Shown here one piece after another: positions 24,701-32,199 of a stretch of 42,092 bases of DNA. The DNA comes from Candidatus Thalassarchaeaceae archaeon (GTDB lineage: Archaea > Thermoplasmatota > Poseidoniia > Poseidoniales > Thalassarchaeaceae): positions 1 to 42,092 of the forward strand of contig JASLNR010000055.1 of assembly GCA_030745885.1 (NCBI GenBank), written 5' to 3'. The translations under genes and the position numbers were made by a program. Below the pieces are notes generated by a model, which was not told the DNA's origin, did not search any database, and saw only the letters and a list, made by a program, of their open reading frames with translations. Position 1 is the stretch's first letter, and each line of letters starts with the position of its first letter.

Positions 24701-26695
24701 GACCTTGCTATCAGGGAAGGGGCAATTGCAACGACCCCTGTCGTTCCACGCCCGTTCGAGCAGATCCTAGTTGAGGCTCGCGTCGACAACTTGGGGTCCA
24801 GCGACGCCACCGGCGTAGAAGGGTCACTAGAGATCTTGACGGATCGGGGTTGGGAGCAAGTCAGCACTGCAAGCGCTGCATTCGTTCTGGGAGGGTCTCA
24901 TGCCCTGCTGTCATTCCTGTACATCCCCAACCAAACTGGCCCTCAGGACCTGCGGGTCAATGTCGTGGTAGAGGCTACGGATCTGGACTGGACCAACAAT
25001 CTCCACCGAAAGACAATACTTGTCGATAGATCAACACTGACGGGGCCAAGGGAGGCCGAATTCAACGCGGGAGAGTCTCCAATTGAGATCATCAACCTAG
25101 ATGATGATGAGGGTGGCCTGGTCATCACAGAAAAGGAAGAGACGCTCTACTTGTACAAGCTCACACCGAACAAGGCCCTAGTAGAATGCAGCAACATAAT
25201 GGAAGATCGGTGGTCGGGCGATATCGTAGTGAGAAGCACCGAGGATGGCATAGCCCACGTCGTTTGGACAAGGCGGTACCTCGACTCGAATGGCTTCCTG
25301 ATGCAGACCCTGAGTTATTCCACCATTGACCCCACATGCAAGATGACCCCGATTCAGGACCTAATGAAAGGCATTACCCTCTCGGATGGCAAGTATTGGG
25401 GAATTGACATGGATGTTATCGATTCTGAAATAATCGTGGCTGGCTACCACCGGGACCTCTTCACAGGCGGCACTATGGATGACGTAACGAACATCTTCCT
25501 CCTCCACGCTGACGCGCCGACCTCTTCCACCGACTGGCACCTGAATCCCAGCATCATTGCTGAAATCGACGTACCACCGTCGACCTCTGACTCACTTGCA
25601 ATTGAGTTTGGCCACGAACGAGCGCACCTCCTCTATCAGACCACTAGAAACGATTCCACGGGCAAAGAGAGGCTAGGGCTGTGGTACGCGCACGGGCTAA
25701 TCGAGCAAACGCCATGGTCCTACAAGAAGGCGGTTGGCGACGAGGCTTCGCTACCCCATATGACAGTGCTGGTCGAGGACAAGGAGGAGAGGATCGTGGC
25801 ACTCTGGAGAGAGGGCGAGGCTCGGGACTCCGAACTTCTGGCAATAGTTGCTGATGCGACCTTCGAGTCCATGAATGGCTTGGAGGAACGATTACCTGCG
25901 AGAGGAATGGGCGGTATCGGCATTGTCGAAACAGGGCGTGGAATCCAAGTTCTCTATGACCATGTGGGACCATCGGGACCTCAGGTTGAATATGGAATAA
26001 TCGATCATGAGGACGGCTGGTTCGGACTATCAAACAAGATTTTGTCAGGTCAGATTAATGTTATTGACAGATCTCCAGAGATGGGAGAGACAGTAATGCT
26101 GCTATCGTCCTCGAGCGGATGGCAGATACGGTCTCTCGTCGACGACGGGGGAGGGTCGATGAAGGGGCAGACCCTAATCGACCAAGTCAGATCGTCCCTC
26201 GGGCTCGATGAGGCTAGCTTCGAGATTCTGGTGATTGGCGTAGCATTCGCCGTGCTAATTCTCGGTGCTGTAGCTTTGGTCTCACTTTCTGCTCAAGGAA
26301 TCAGTTGGGCAAGTAGGAGGCGTGCAATCGAAGACGAAGGTGCCGTACTTTTGGAGGACGATGTGGTGGATTTGATTGATGCCTCTGACCTCTCAGTGAA
26401 CTCCGGGGATGTGGAGCTTGTTCAGCCTCTGGAGCTCGAACTTGATTCCTCGGGAGCGGAGGTTAGGAAGGCTCGAAGGGAACGCAGGAGTGAGCCGGAG
26501 CCCGTTGCTGATTCCCCTGATTTGGAGGAAATAGGCACGAAGCCCCCACCGATCATGTCGGTTGAGATGTTGGGTTCTTCCTCGGCACCGGTGAGCAGGC
26601 CCGCCGTGTGCAGCAACTGTGGGGGGCGATTCGTAATCAGTACTAAACTCAGTTCGACCAAATGCCCGATTTGCCATGAGAGAGTCCATCTCTGA
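21737..26695 (+). CDS. Giant membrane-anchored subtilisin-like (S8) protease
   Basis: 1652 residues. A signal peptide (about 1-29) is followed by a prodomain-like region to about 200. The S8 catalytic domain (about 215-620) has Asp233 in IVDTGVD, His290 in DGHGTHVAG and Ser501 in GSSMSTPAVAGM; the triad is complete. An insert rich in Asp between Asp233 and His290 suggests calcium sites. Then come beta-sandwich regions, two CARDB-like domains (about 868-985 and 988-1100) and a long beta-rich, possibly propeller-like region to about 1480. One membrane helix at about 1494-1518 (ILVIGVAFAVLILGAVALVS) leads to an acidic cytoplasmic tail ending in a zinc ribbon (CSNCGGRF ... CPICHERVHL). A surface protease for particulate protein is likely; the cytoplasmic zinc ribbon is unusual. 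Confidence 0.93.
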   Translation: MRDRASPFMPLIAACMVIALDLSVGAVASIHPAGGLDDVSSEPRSIDPPTLMCGLEPCPPKDRLPTHSPLDAGPQVQEFGWWLEFWSDADNNGMDDRLQLILSGQRESVSKTAVTGDDGLLTVAIIVHYAWHPGPSDTTALVDVISAHGWADESSWFMPMDHLDAIVLDHVPVSALIDVWGLDGVILVEEQNVIVPYLDKATRGSKVRTSGVYDDALRAIGYSGSGIVIAIVDTGVDNEHFSLDDFSDENHDNTKDPDDLPDPKWVAGCDATGVGQSGCNEEDPDDGDGHGTHVAGIALGTGDWTRINQGYAPGSYLVDVKVMEDYGGGNSQSILAGLQWVINNHERDWGNNESSKGIEVVSMSFGRQSTPGSDDSGDDGTSAEAQLVNQASEEGLVCVAAIGNDGTNNVNSVGAADTAITVGWLDDKNTIDRGDDSISSSSSYGPREDDGDGDSYDELKPWVVAPGSNINSAKHGESSSILPGSENNRASDDYTSLSGSSMSTPAVAGMVAIMLEIGEVRGFDFMKDGKGPWRSEAIMDYLMMHSESRGEETEEHRGESWNRKYGFGIIDGGMVANGMLGVEQNGSGDGPVPPLSGHWVEIESPRRFSWVIQEEAYNLRGHINEHGEANGSIEEILVKIEYKFKPGPNDPVSTATLLGWHNPIALAGESASGIANWTTSFTVPSFSEDFSNLELIAKVSARNEIGQWSNLTEIAYPIGTVNITLNSPSGQNSLSDVVRVSGRFQSVGNATIQWRLDTDDWVDAATYDDGLWDSHDIEHASSPEDSEGYSNPAWRGHKYCAHQFKEWQSSSSGGSCDDEDDGWEDWYFDWDSNQVKDGEYRISVRMLSATGVFAEEVRRIITVDNIPPTPDLVFVSKSISVQEFGIPMSEAYVNTFLEVRATVRNTGDKAANDVGIILEEDGSRKDEYVIPNIDSGGFIDVVLYWNPSSPGNPSIDIIIDPLNTIEEIDDSNNGLSASFPVLPRPAGVDLAIREGAIATTPVVPRPFEQILVEARVDNLGSSDATGVEGSLEILTDRGWEQVSTASAAFVLGGSHALLSFLYIPNQTGPQDLRVNVVVEATDLDWTNNLHRKTILVDRSTLTGPREAEFNAGESPIEIINLDDDEGGLVITEKEETLYLYKLTPNKALVECSNIMEDRWSGDIVVRSTEDGIAHVVWTRRYLDSNGFLMQTLSYSTIDPTCKMTPIQDLMKGITLSDGKYWGIDMDVIDSEIIVAGYHRDLFTGGTMDDVTNIFLLHADAPTSSTDWHLNPSIIAEIDVPPSTSDSLAIEFGHERAHLLYQTTRNDSTGKERLGLWYAHGLIEQTPWSYKKAVGDEASLPHMTVLVEDKEERIVALWREGEARDSELLAIVADATFESMNGLEERLPARGMGGIGIVETGRGIQVLYDHVGPSGPQVEYGIIDHEDGWFGLSNKILSGQINVIDRSPEMGETVMLLSSSSGWQIRSLVDDGGGSMKGQTLIDQVRSSLGLDEASFEILVIGVAFAVLILGAVALVSLSAQGISWASRRRAIEDEGAVLLEDDVVDLIDASDLSVNSGDVELVQPLELELDSSGAEVRKARRERRSEPEPVADSPDLEEIGTKPPPIMSVEMLGSSSAPVSRPAVCSNCGGRFVISTKLSSTKCPICHERVHL

Positions 26696-26704
26696 GGTTC
26701 CACG

Positions 26705-27346
26705 ATGCCGGTGGTCCTTCTTGCCTCTGCCTCGGCGCGACGGCGTGCATGGCTCTCGGAGAAATTGATAGGTACGGGTGCGACATTGGAGATGGCTTCC
26801 CTTCTTACTCCGGAGATTCCTCCTTCGCCCGGATCGGAAGTCAGAGTGCAGGTTGAGGAAACGTGCCTTTCGAAGGCCCGTGCCGCAGTGATGGAACTGA
26901 CGGTTGAGGACCCATACAAATTGCCTGACTACACGCTCGTGGCAGACACCCTGGTAGAGGATCCTGATGACTTCAAAGTTCCTCTGGGGAAGGCTCCGAG
27001 CAAAGCTAGTGCAACAGCCGCACTGCTCAGGCTCTCTGGTAGAAGGCACAGAGTCTGGTCTTCCACGGCAATCATATATCCACCGAACGAATCCCGGGGC
27101 ACTGAGATGCTTGAGGGTGGTTGGACAGCAGACGTTTGGACTGAGTCCTCCATCGTCGAGTTCGATGAGATGGGCGACGAGAGAGTAATGGAGTTGATAG
27201 AAAGCGAATCCTGGAAGGGGAAGGCGGGAAGCTACGACATGGCTGGCGAGGCACGCTCAAATCTTGAACTAGTTGAGGGGGAGGAGGTGACGGTTTTGGG
27301 CTTCGCACCAAATGCCATCGAATTCCTCATTAGAATGATCAGTTAG
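26705..27346 (+). CDS. maf: Maf/YhdE-like nucleoside-triphosphate pyrophosphatase
   Basis: 213 residues. Maf proteins hydrolyse non-canonical or modified NTPs (dTTP/UTP or m7GTP, depending on subgroup). Family features are LLASASARRRAWL at the N-terminus, YTLVADTLV (catalytic Asp region), PLGKAPSKASATAALLRLSGRRHRV and the C-terminal WKGKAGSYDMAGEA. Normal length is about 190-210. Deviations such as VADTLVEDP in place of the usual ADT(V/I)V pattern are mild. It starts 9 bases after the subtilase stop, and its last 4 bases overlap the end of the convergent Nfu-like gene. Cytoplasmic house-cleaning role. Confidence 0.9.
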   Translation: MPVVLLASASARRRAWLSEKLIGTGATLEMASLLTPEIPPSPGSEVRVQVEETCLSKARAAVMELTVEDPYKLPDYTLVADTLVEDPDDFKVPLGKAPSKASATAALLRLSGRRHRVWSSTAIIYPPNESRGTEMLEGGWTADVWTESSIVEFDEMGDERVMELIESESWKGKAGSYDMAGEARSNLELVEGEEVTVLGFAPNAIEFLIRMIS

Positions 27347-27840
27347 ACGAATACAACGCCACCGTGCTTGAGGACAAAGTCTCGCTGGAGTTCGTCGAAC
27401 CACTCCAGCATAGTCAGACTGAAACGCACGGAAGCGATTTCGGCGTCCGCCAATAGGTCATCCTGAATCCCTCTTAGTGTACCGGGAGCAGCGCCGCAGG
27501 ATACGCAAGAGCCATCCAAGTCCAGAACCAGGGACAGAGCCGAGCCCCCACTGCGAACCTCCTCGATTACAGCCTCGGTGATTACCAATCCCCCCCCATG
27601 GCCATCCAGAGCAGCCCTAACCGGGCCCAATCTAGCCATCAGGGCAGGTACCAAGTCAGAGTCATCCCCCTCTACTAGGCCGATGAGAGATAACGACTCG
27701 AGGCGTGTGATCTCGGCGGGATCATGTGCTTCTGAAACCCTCCTTTGAGATTCCTTCCGAATCACGGCCTCGATCTGAGCCCTGTAGGCCTCCTCTATGC
27801 TGTCTGAGGCAGGATTGGAAGTATTATCCCCCGCCTTCAT
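27343..27840 (-). CDS. nfu: NifU C-terminal-domain (Nfu-type) Fe-S cluster protein
   Basis: 165 residues. The C-terminal half is an Nfu domain: VRAALDGHGGGLVI and the cluster-binding GSCVSCGAAPGTL with Cys112 and Cys115. The N-terminal 65 residues are a charged helical extension without a recognised family. Nfu proteins assemble or carry Fe-S clusters to apo-proteins. It is divergent from sufCBD across 94 bases that contain a 16-bp palindrome, so the two sides are probably co-regulated. AT-rich CCTAAAAT on its strand, overlapping the palindrome, is placed so that transcription could begin right at ATG 27840 (leaderless). Confidence 0.9.
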   Translation of the reverse strand: MKAGDNTSNPASDSIEEAYRAQIEAVIRKESQRRVSEAHDPAEITRLESLSLIGLVEGDDSDLVPALMARLGPVRAALDGHGGGLVITEAVIEEVRSGGSALSLVLDLDGSCVSCGAAPGTLRGIQDDLLADAEIASVRFSLTMLEWFDELQRDFVLKHGGVVFV

Positions 27841-27864
27841 GATGTTCCGAGTTGGTAATCAGAT

Positions 27865-27880
27865 TTTAGGGTGACCTAAA
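27865..27880. promoter_or_regulatory. 16-bp palindrome between nfu and sufC, resembling a DtxR/IdeR-type iron operator
   Basis: TTTAGG-GTGA-CCTAAA: perfect 6-base arms around four bases. The core TTAGG-N4-CCTAA is like half-sites of DtxR/IdeR-family metal repressors, which are known from bacteria and archaea. It overlaps candidate TATA elements for both the nfu-like gene (minus) and sufC (plus). Palindrome seen; iron control is inference from sequence likeness and from the Fe-S function of both neighbours. Confidence 0.6.
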
Positions 27881-27934
27881 CTTGAGCAGACATTGAAAAG
27901 GGAGGCTGGTACGACTCTGTCAAATGGGTTCGCT

Positions 27935-28705
27935 ATGAGCAGAGGGGAGGCGCTTTTGGAGATTCGGGATCTGCACGCAGGAATAGATGGGGCAACAATT
28001 CTAAACGGCATAGATCTAACCATCAATCCAGGAGAAATTCACGCCATAATGGGGAGGAACGGCAGTGGCAAGACCACCGCTGCAAACATCATAATGGGGC
28101 ATCCGGACTTCGAGGTCGAAAAGGGAGATGTGCTGCTCTCCGGAGAAGACCTATTAGAACTCGAGCCGTGGGAGAGGGCACGCGCTGGGGTGTTTCTTTC
28201 CTTCCAGTATCCACAAGCCGTACCGGGGCTTCAGGTCGGAAACTTCCTCAGGAAGTCAGTCGCTAGCATCAGGGGCGAGGAAGCCGCGAAGGGGGCTGAG
28301 TTCAGAAGCGCAATGAAGGATGCCATGGAGACTCTGGACATTTCCCGCAGCTTTCTCTCAAGGTACGTCAACGATGGTTTCAGTGGAGGTGAGAAGAAGC
28401 GCTTCGAGATATTACAACTTCTACTGCTAGAACCGAAGTTGGCCGTATTGGATGAAACCGACAGTGGATTAGACATCGATGGAATCAGAACCGTCGCTGC
28501 TGGAATCAACGAAGCTGTCAGAGAGACTGGCTCAGGGGCCCTAATCATCACCCACTACTCTAGGATCCTAGAACATATCCAGCCAGACCGGGTCCATGTC
28601 CTACTGGGGGGCAGGATAGTTGAAACAGGGGGTCCGGAGCTTGCCATGAAACTAGAAGAGCGAGGTTACGACTGGCTTGAGTCTGAGGCCGGGAAGGGAG
28701 ACTAG
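27935..28705 (+). CDS. sufC: Fe-S cluster assembly ATPase SufC
   Basis: 256 residues from ATG 27935. ABC ATPase of the SufBCD scaffold: Walker [10 protein letters not shown]-loop [12 protein letters not shown] (the SufC-specific version), signature [13 protein letters not shown], Walker [15 protein letters not shown] and H-loop [12 protein letters not shown]. The frame is open to TTG 27893, but that codon lies upstream of the transcription start expected from the AT-rich element at about 27875-27882, and ATG 27935 gives the normal N-terminus ([12 protein letters not shown]), so I prefer it. GGAGG occurs in the leader at 27901 but is too far upstream to decide. First gene of sufC-sufB-sufD; no sufS or sufE is nearby. 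Confidence 0.94.
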   Translation: MSRGEALLEIRDLHAGIDGATILNGIDLTINPGEIHAIMGRNGSGKTTAANIIMGHPDFEVEKGDVLLSGEDLLELEPWERARAGVFLSFQYPQAVPGLQVGNFLRKSVASIRGEEAAKGAEFRSAMKDAMETLDISRSFLSRYVNDGFSGGEKKRFEILQLLLLEPKLAVLDETDSGLDIDGIRTVAAGINEAVRETGSGALIITHYSRILEHIQPDRVHVLLGGRIVETGGPELAMKLEERGYDWLESEAGKGD

Positions 28706-28709
28706 CACA

Positions 28710-30122
28710 ATGCCAGCCAATCAGGAAGCAATGGATGCTGTGGGAGAGTACAAAGCCGGATGGCACGATCCGGAGAACTCGACTATTCGCTTCGATTTCG
28801 GACTCTCTGAGAAGGTCGTCAGGGACATTTCGGCCCTCAAGGGGGAGCCCGAGTGGATGACCGAGTCACGAGTCAAGGCATATCACCACTTTGTAGAGCG
28901 ACCCATGCCAACATGGGGGAACACTCAGGTTCTGGGGGACATCGACTTCGACCGCATATGCTACTACCTGCGATCCTCTGAAGCAACCGAGAAGGACTGG
29001 GGCGATGTCCCCGAGGACATTCGCAACACCTTCGACAAGCTTGGAATACCTGAGGCGGAACAGAAATGGCTCTCTGGCGTTACCGCCCAGTACGAGTCGG
29101 AGGCAGTCTACCACAGCATCCGTGAGGACCTCGAAAAGCAGGGCGTAATCTTCCTCGATATGGACAGCGGTCTGAGAGAGTATCCTGATATCGTCAAGAA
29201 GTGGTTCTGCTCCGTTGTCCCACTGACGGACAACAAGTTTGCCGCTCTAAACACCGCAGTATGGTCCGGTGGCTCATTCATTTACGTCCCGAAGGGGGTT
29301 CACGTCGAGATGCCCGTTCAGGCTTACTTCCGAATCAACGCCAAGAACATGGGGCAGTTTGAACGCACTCTGATCATCGCCGACGAAGGTAGCAGCGTGC
29401 ACTATGTTGAGGGATGCACTGCTCCAACCTATTCAACCGATTCGCTACACTCAGCAGTAGTGGAACTAATCGCGCTGCCGGGTGCTCACATACGCTATTC
29501 GACTGTACAGAACTGGAGTGCAAATGTGTACAACCTCGTGACCAAGCGAGGGATAGCACACGAGAATGCTAAGATCGAGTGGGTAGACGGTAACATTGGT
29601 AGCAAGCTGACAATGAAGTACCCGGCTGTGATACTAAAGGGCGAGGGGAGTCATGCAGAGGTGATTTCGGTGGCCTACTCCGGCGAGGGCCAGCATCAGG
29701 ACGCTGGTGCCAAGATTCACCACTTGGCCTCGAACACCACCAGCAAGATTCTCTCGAAGAGCATCAGCAAGGACGGTGGGCGCGGCTCTTACAGAGGGCT
29801 GGTCAAGGTCTCGCCGAAGGCCGAGAACTGCAAGCTCAACGTAATCTGCGACGCTCTAATCCTAGATGATAGGAGTCGCTCTGATACCTATCCCACCATG
29901 GAGGTCGCCAATTCTACTGCTCACTGCGAGCATGAGGCGAGCGTGTCTAAGGTGAGCGACGATCAGCTGTTCTACCTAATGAGTCGCGGACACTCCGAGC
30001 AGGAGTCCCTCGCGATGATCGTCAACGGCTTTTTCGAGCCCTTCACCCGCGAGTTGCCAATGGAGTATGCTGTCGAGCTGAACCACCTCATGGCCCTCGA
30101 AATGGAAGGAAGCATCGGCTGA
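28710..30122 (+). CDS. sufB: Fe-S cluster assembly scaffold SufB
   Basis: 470 residues. SufB forms, with SufC and SufD, the complex on which Fe-S clusters are built. Typical segments are [92 protein letters not shown] and the end [21 protein letters not shown]. The start ATG 28710 follows the sufC stop by 4 bases with GGGAG upstream; the frame is open further upstream inside sufC but is not needed. Length is normal. The beta-helix core and the Cys in EGCTAP fit a catalytic SufB rather than SufD. Confidence 0.96.
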   Translation: MPANQEAMDAVGEYKAGWHDPENSTIRFDFGLSEKVVRDISALKGEPEWMTESRVKAYHHFVERPMPTWGNTQVLGDIDFDRICYYLRSSEATEKDWGDVPEDIRNTFDKLGIPEAEQKWLSGVTAQYESEAVYHSIREDLEKQGVIFLDMDSGLREYPDIVKKWFCSVVPLTDNKFAALNTAVWSGGSFIYVPKGVHVEMPVQAYFRINAKNMGQFERTLIIADEGSSVHYVEGCTAPTYSTDSLHSAVVELIALPGAHIRYSTVQNWSANVYNLVTKRGIAHENAKIEWVDGNIGSKLTMKYPAVILKGEGSHAEVISVAYSGEGQHQDAGAKIHHLASNTTSKILSKSISKDGGRGSYRGLVKVSPKAENCKLNVICDALILDDRSRSDTYPTMEVANSTAHCEHEASVSKVSDDQLFYLMSRGHSEQESLAMIVNGFFEPFTRELPMEYAVELNHLMALEMEGSIG

Positions 30123-30131
30123 GGTGGGCGA

Positions 30132-31235
30132 TTGGACGCCGACACAGAGTACCTGTCGCTCGATGAGCCCGACAGGTCCAGCCATCTCTGGAGATACACG
30201 CCATGGCGCAGGGTCCACCCAACCGATGACATCGCCTGCATCCCTGACATAGGTCCGCCGACCTTGAGGATCGTCAACCTCGACGGCAGCGCTGCCCCAA
30301 AAGGAATCCGGCTGGAGGAGGGTTTGGCTTCCGCTTCGGGCCTCCCCGAGAGTGACGTCGTCACAAGATCATTCCTACAGGCGGCCTCGGTCGGTTCTAA
30401 GTGGACCATCAGCGTCGAGCCGAACTTCTCCTCGGACGGCCCGGTGGTTCTAGACATCGATGTGGGGGGTTCTCCATCAATTCTGCACCTCTCACTAGAT
30501 GTGGGGAGATTTGCGGAAATTGAGTTGGTCACGCGCGTGAGCGGTTCCGGGGAGTGGTTTGGCCTTCTTCGTACAGGGGAGGTTGGAGAAGGGGCCGTGC
30601 TCAACGACGTGGTCGTCTGCCTGCAGAAAGAAGGGACCTTGCTCCGAGTCGATTCAATTGCGATTGGCAGGGACGCGCAGGTGCGTGCAGGGACTGTCTC
30701 TTCCGGTTCCGAGCGGACCAAGGCGGACCTGCGATACAGGATGGGCGAACCAGGGGGCAACCTCAGGGTCCTCGGCTCTGTGCTCTCTGCAGACTCGATG
30801 CACTTGGACCACCATGTTGAGATTCATCACGATGCTCCCGAGACTTTCAGTAGGCTCTCATGGCACTCCGCATGTGGAGGCGACAGCAGGACCGTCGGGA
30901 CTGGTATGCTCAGAGTCGCCGACGGCTCACGCGGGGCGGATGCCACTCAAATCTTCCACAATCTTCTCCTGTCCAAGGACGCTGAGGCAGACTCTATCCC
31001 GGAATTAGAGGTCCTAGAGCACGAAGTCGTAGGTTGCGGTCATGGGACAGCCAACGGGCCCATAGACGAAGATCAGATGTTCTATCTCGAGGCTAGGGGG
31101 TTCGACCCCTCTGACGCAAGAGGCGCACTGATTGCCGCTTTCCTCAACTCAACTCTCTCCGAGATGGGTAGTGAGGCCCTGCACGTCTGGCTGGTCCGGC
31201 TACTGAACAGTGAATTGGAGTCATTAGGCGCCTGA
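30132..31235 (+). CDS. sufD: Fe-S cluster assembly protein SufD
   Basis: 367 residues starting at TTG 30132, with GAGGTG six bases upstream. It is a divergent SufB paralog: HLWRYTPWRRV near the N-terminus, a beta-helix middle, LHLDHHVEIHHDAPETFSR-type region (visible as MHLDHHVEIHHDAPETFSRL), ADATQIFHNLLLS, and the end DEDQMFYLEARGFDPSDARGALIAAFLN. SufD pairs with SufB and SufC in the SufBC2D complex and supplies iron-binding residues. It lies 9 bases after sufB. A T-rich segment after the stop probably ends the operon. Confidence 0.92.
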   Translation: MDADTEYLSLDEPDRSSHLWRYTPWRRVHPTDDIACIPDIGPPTLRIVNLDGSAAPKGIRLEEGLASASGLPESDVVTRSFLQAASVGSKWTISVEPNFSSDGPVVLDIDVGGSPSILHLSLDVGRFAEIELVTRVSGSGEWFGLLRTGEVGEGAVLNDVVVCLQKEGTLLRVDSIAIGRDAQVRAGTVSSGSERTKADLRYRMGEPGGNLRVLGSVLSADSMHLDHHVEIHHDAPETFSRLSWHSACGGDSRTVGTGMLRVADGSRGADATQIFHNLLLSKDAEADSIPELEVLEHEVVGCGHGTANGPIDEDQMFYLEARGFDPSDARGALIAAFLNSTLSEMGSEALHVWLVRLLNSELESLGA

Positions 31236-31265
31236 CACATTGGAAATCGATTAGGTCGGAAGAAT

Positions 31266-31283
31266 CGCTTTTTCACCCTTTTC
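31266..31283 (+). terminator. T-rich putative terminator after sufD
   Basis: Two T runs close together (TTTTT at 31269-31273 and TTTT at 31279-31282) lie 30-50 bases after the sufD stop. Archaeal RNA polymerase terminates at such T tracts without needing a hairpin. Seen as sequence, function inferred. Confidence 0.4.
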
Positions 31284-31291
31284 GAGTCGGC

Positions 31292-31366
31292 GGTCCACCG
31301 AGTGGCCATAGGGTTACTGAGCCTGTTCGCATCGGAGTATCGGGCCCCTCCAAGGGTATGCGAACA
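31292..31366 (+). other. Two inverted repeats in the sufD-DUF2085 intergenic region (possible structured leader)
   Basis: First: GG-(T)-CCAC, loop CGA, GTGG-CC at 31292-31307, a compact hairpin with one bulge. Second: TGTTCGCAT (31324-31332) and ATGCGAACA (31358-31366), perfect 9-base arms around 25 bases that contain an inner GGAG/CTCC pair. The second ends 5 bases before ATG 31372. It could be a structured 5' leader, an operator or a small RNA. It is not a tRNA: no T-arm or anticodon stem fits. Confidence 0.4.
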
Positions 31367-31371
31367 CGAGT

Positions 31372-32193
31372 ATGAACATGATACCAAACGGTGAAATCAG
31401 GGTTCCAACACGGGAAACCGTAATGACGGAGATTGAAATGATCGCCCCGAAGTTGAAGAATGGGCTCACCGAAAGGCGGCGTGAGGTGAAGATTTCAAAA
31501 ATTCTCGCAAGCATCGCCGGGGGTTACCTGCTCCTCTGCTTTATCGCGCCTGCCACACTCCCCCCCGGTACGATTCCCGAACTATCGGGAAGGGCGAATG
31601 CCATCGACTATGCCAATCACAACAGTTGGGGCAATAGGGACCATGTCGAAGGGTCGTCACTCGGGCATGACCAGTCCCTCCATGGGGGTAGCTTCGCTTG
31701 GACCGATCTCAATCCTGCTTGGGCCGTGGTATACGCAATAGGGGATCTCAACTGCCACCAGAAGCATCAGAGGTCCTGGGAAGTAAGCGGCAATCAGATG
31801 CCAGTTTGCGTTAGGGACGTCGGAATATTGCTTGGCTTCGCTATCGGGTGCGCGATTTTCGGATATAGGGGGTTGAACAGGTGGACGGTTCGTGACACCT
31901 TTCTCTCAGTCTTGCCCGATGATCGCCTTACCGCCCTCTATGCTGGGGACTCGAGGCTGATTGCAGTGGCCGTGATAATGTTCATTGGAATAGTTCCAAT
32001 GGCAATCGACGGTTTCACTCAATTACTCATGGAGTCATACGAGTCCACAAACCCAGTCAGACTAGTCACGGGCTTCGCTGCCGGGCTCGTCGCCGGGTGG
32101 TGGTTTACCTCAGCTTTCGCCGCAAGGCCGAAATTCTTCGAGGGGGCGAGCGAAGTGGCCCTCCCAGCCAATGCTAGGCTCGTTATCAAGTAG
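31372..32193 (+). CDS. DUF2085-family membrane protein
   Basis: 273 residues (an internal ATG at 31423, MTEIEMIAPKL, is an alternative start). The family motif is clear: DLNCHQKHQRSWEVSGNQMPVCVRDVGILLGF, with the conserved Cys-His pair and the second Cys. Four hydrophobic segments flank it: about residues 45-62, 150-168, 203-220 and 232-250. The loop between the first helix and the motif is long and carries several His. DUF2085 function is unknown; the conserved Cys/His suggests metal or redox chemistry. It follows sufD by 137 bases behind inverted repeats, so it may be separately expressed. Confidence 0.85.
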   Translation: MNMIPNGEIRVPTRETVMTEIEMIAPKLKNGLTERRREVKISKILASIAGGYLLLCFIAPATLPPGTIPELSGRANAIDYANHNSWGNRDHVEGSSLGHDQSLHGGSFAWTDLNPAWAVVYAIGDLNCHQKHQRSWEVSGNQMPVCVRDVGILLGFAIGCAIFGYRGLNRWTVRDTFLSVLPDDRLTALYAGDSRLIAVAVIMFIGIVPMAIDGFTQLLMESYESTNPVRLVTGFAAGLVAGWWFTSAFAARPKFFEGASEVALPANARLVIK

Positions 32194-32199
32194 TCTGAT

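Noticed and set aside
21737..26695. Possible tandem repeats or CRISPR-like array inside the giant proteins
   Set aside because: Repetition is at the protein-domain level (CARDB, PKD) and no nucleotide repeat with regular spacers is visible.
26393..27049. 218-codon minus-strand frame opposite the subtilase end and maf
   Set aside because: Antisense to the zinc ribbon and the Maf motifs; no recognisable domain.
31320..31371. Possible tRNA suggested by TTCGCAT and flanking stems
   Set aside because: No T-arm with GG-TTCRA-type loop pairing, no anticodon stem and no acceptor pairing could be built.
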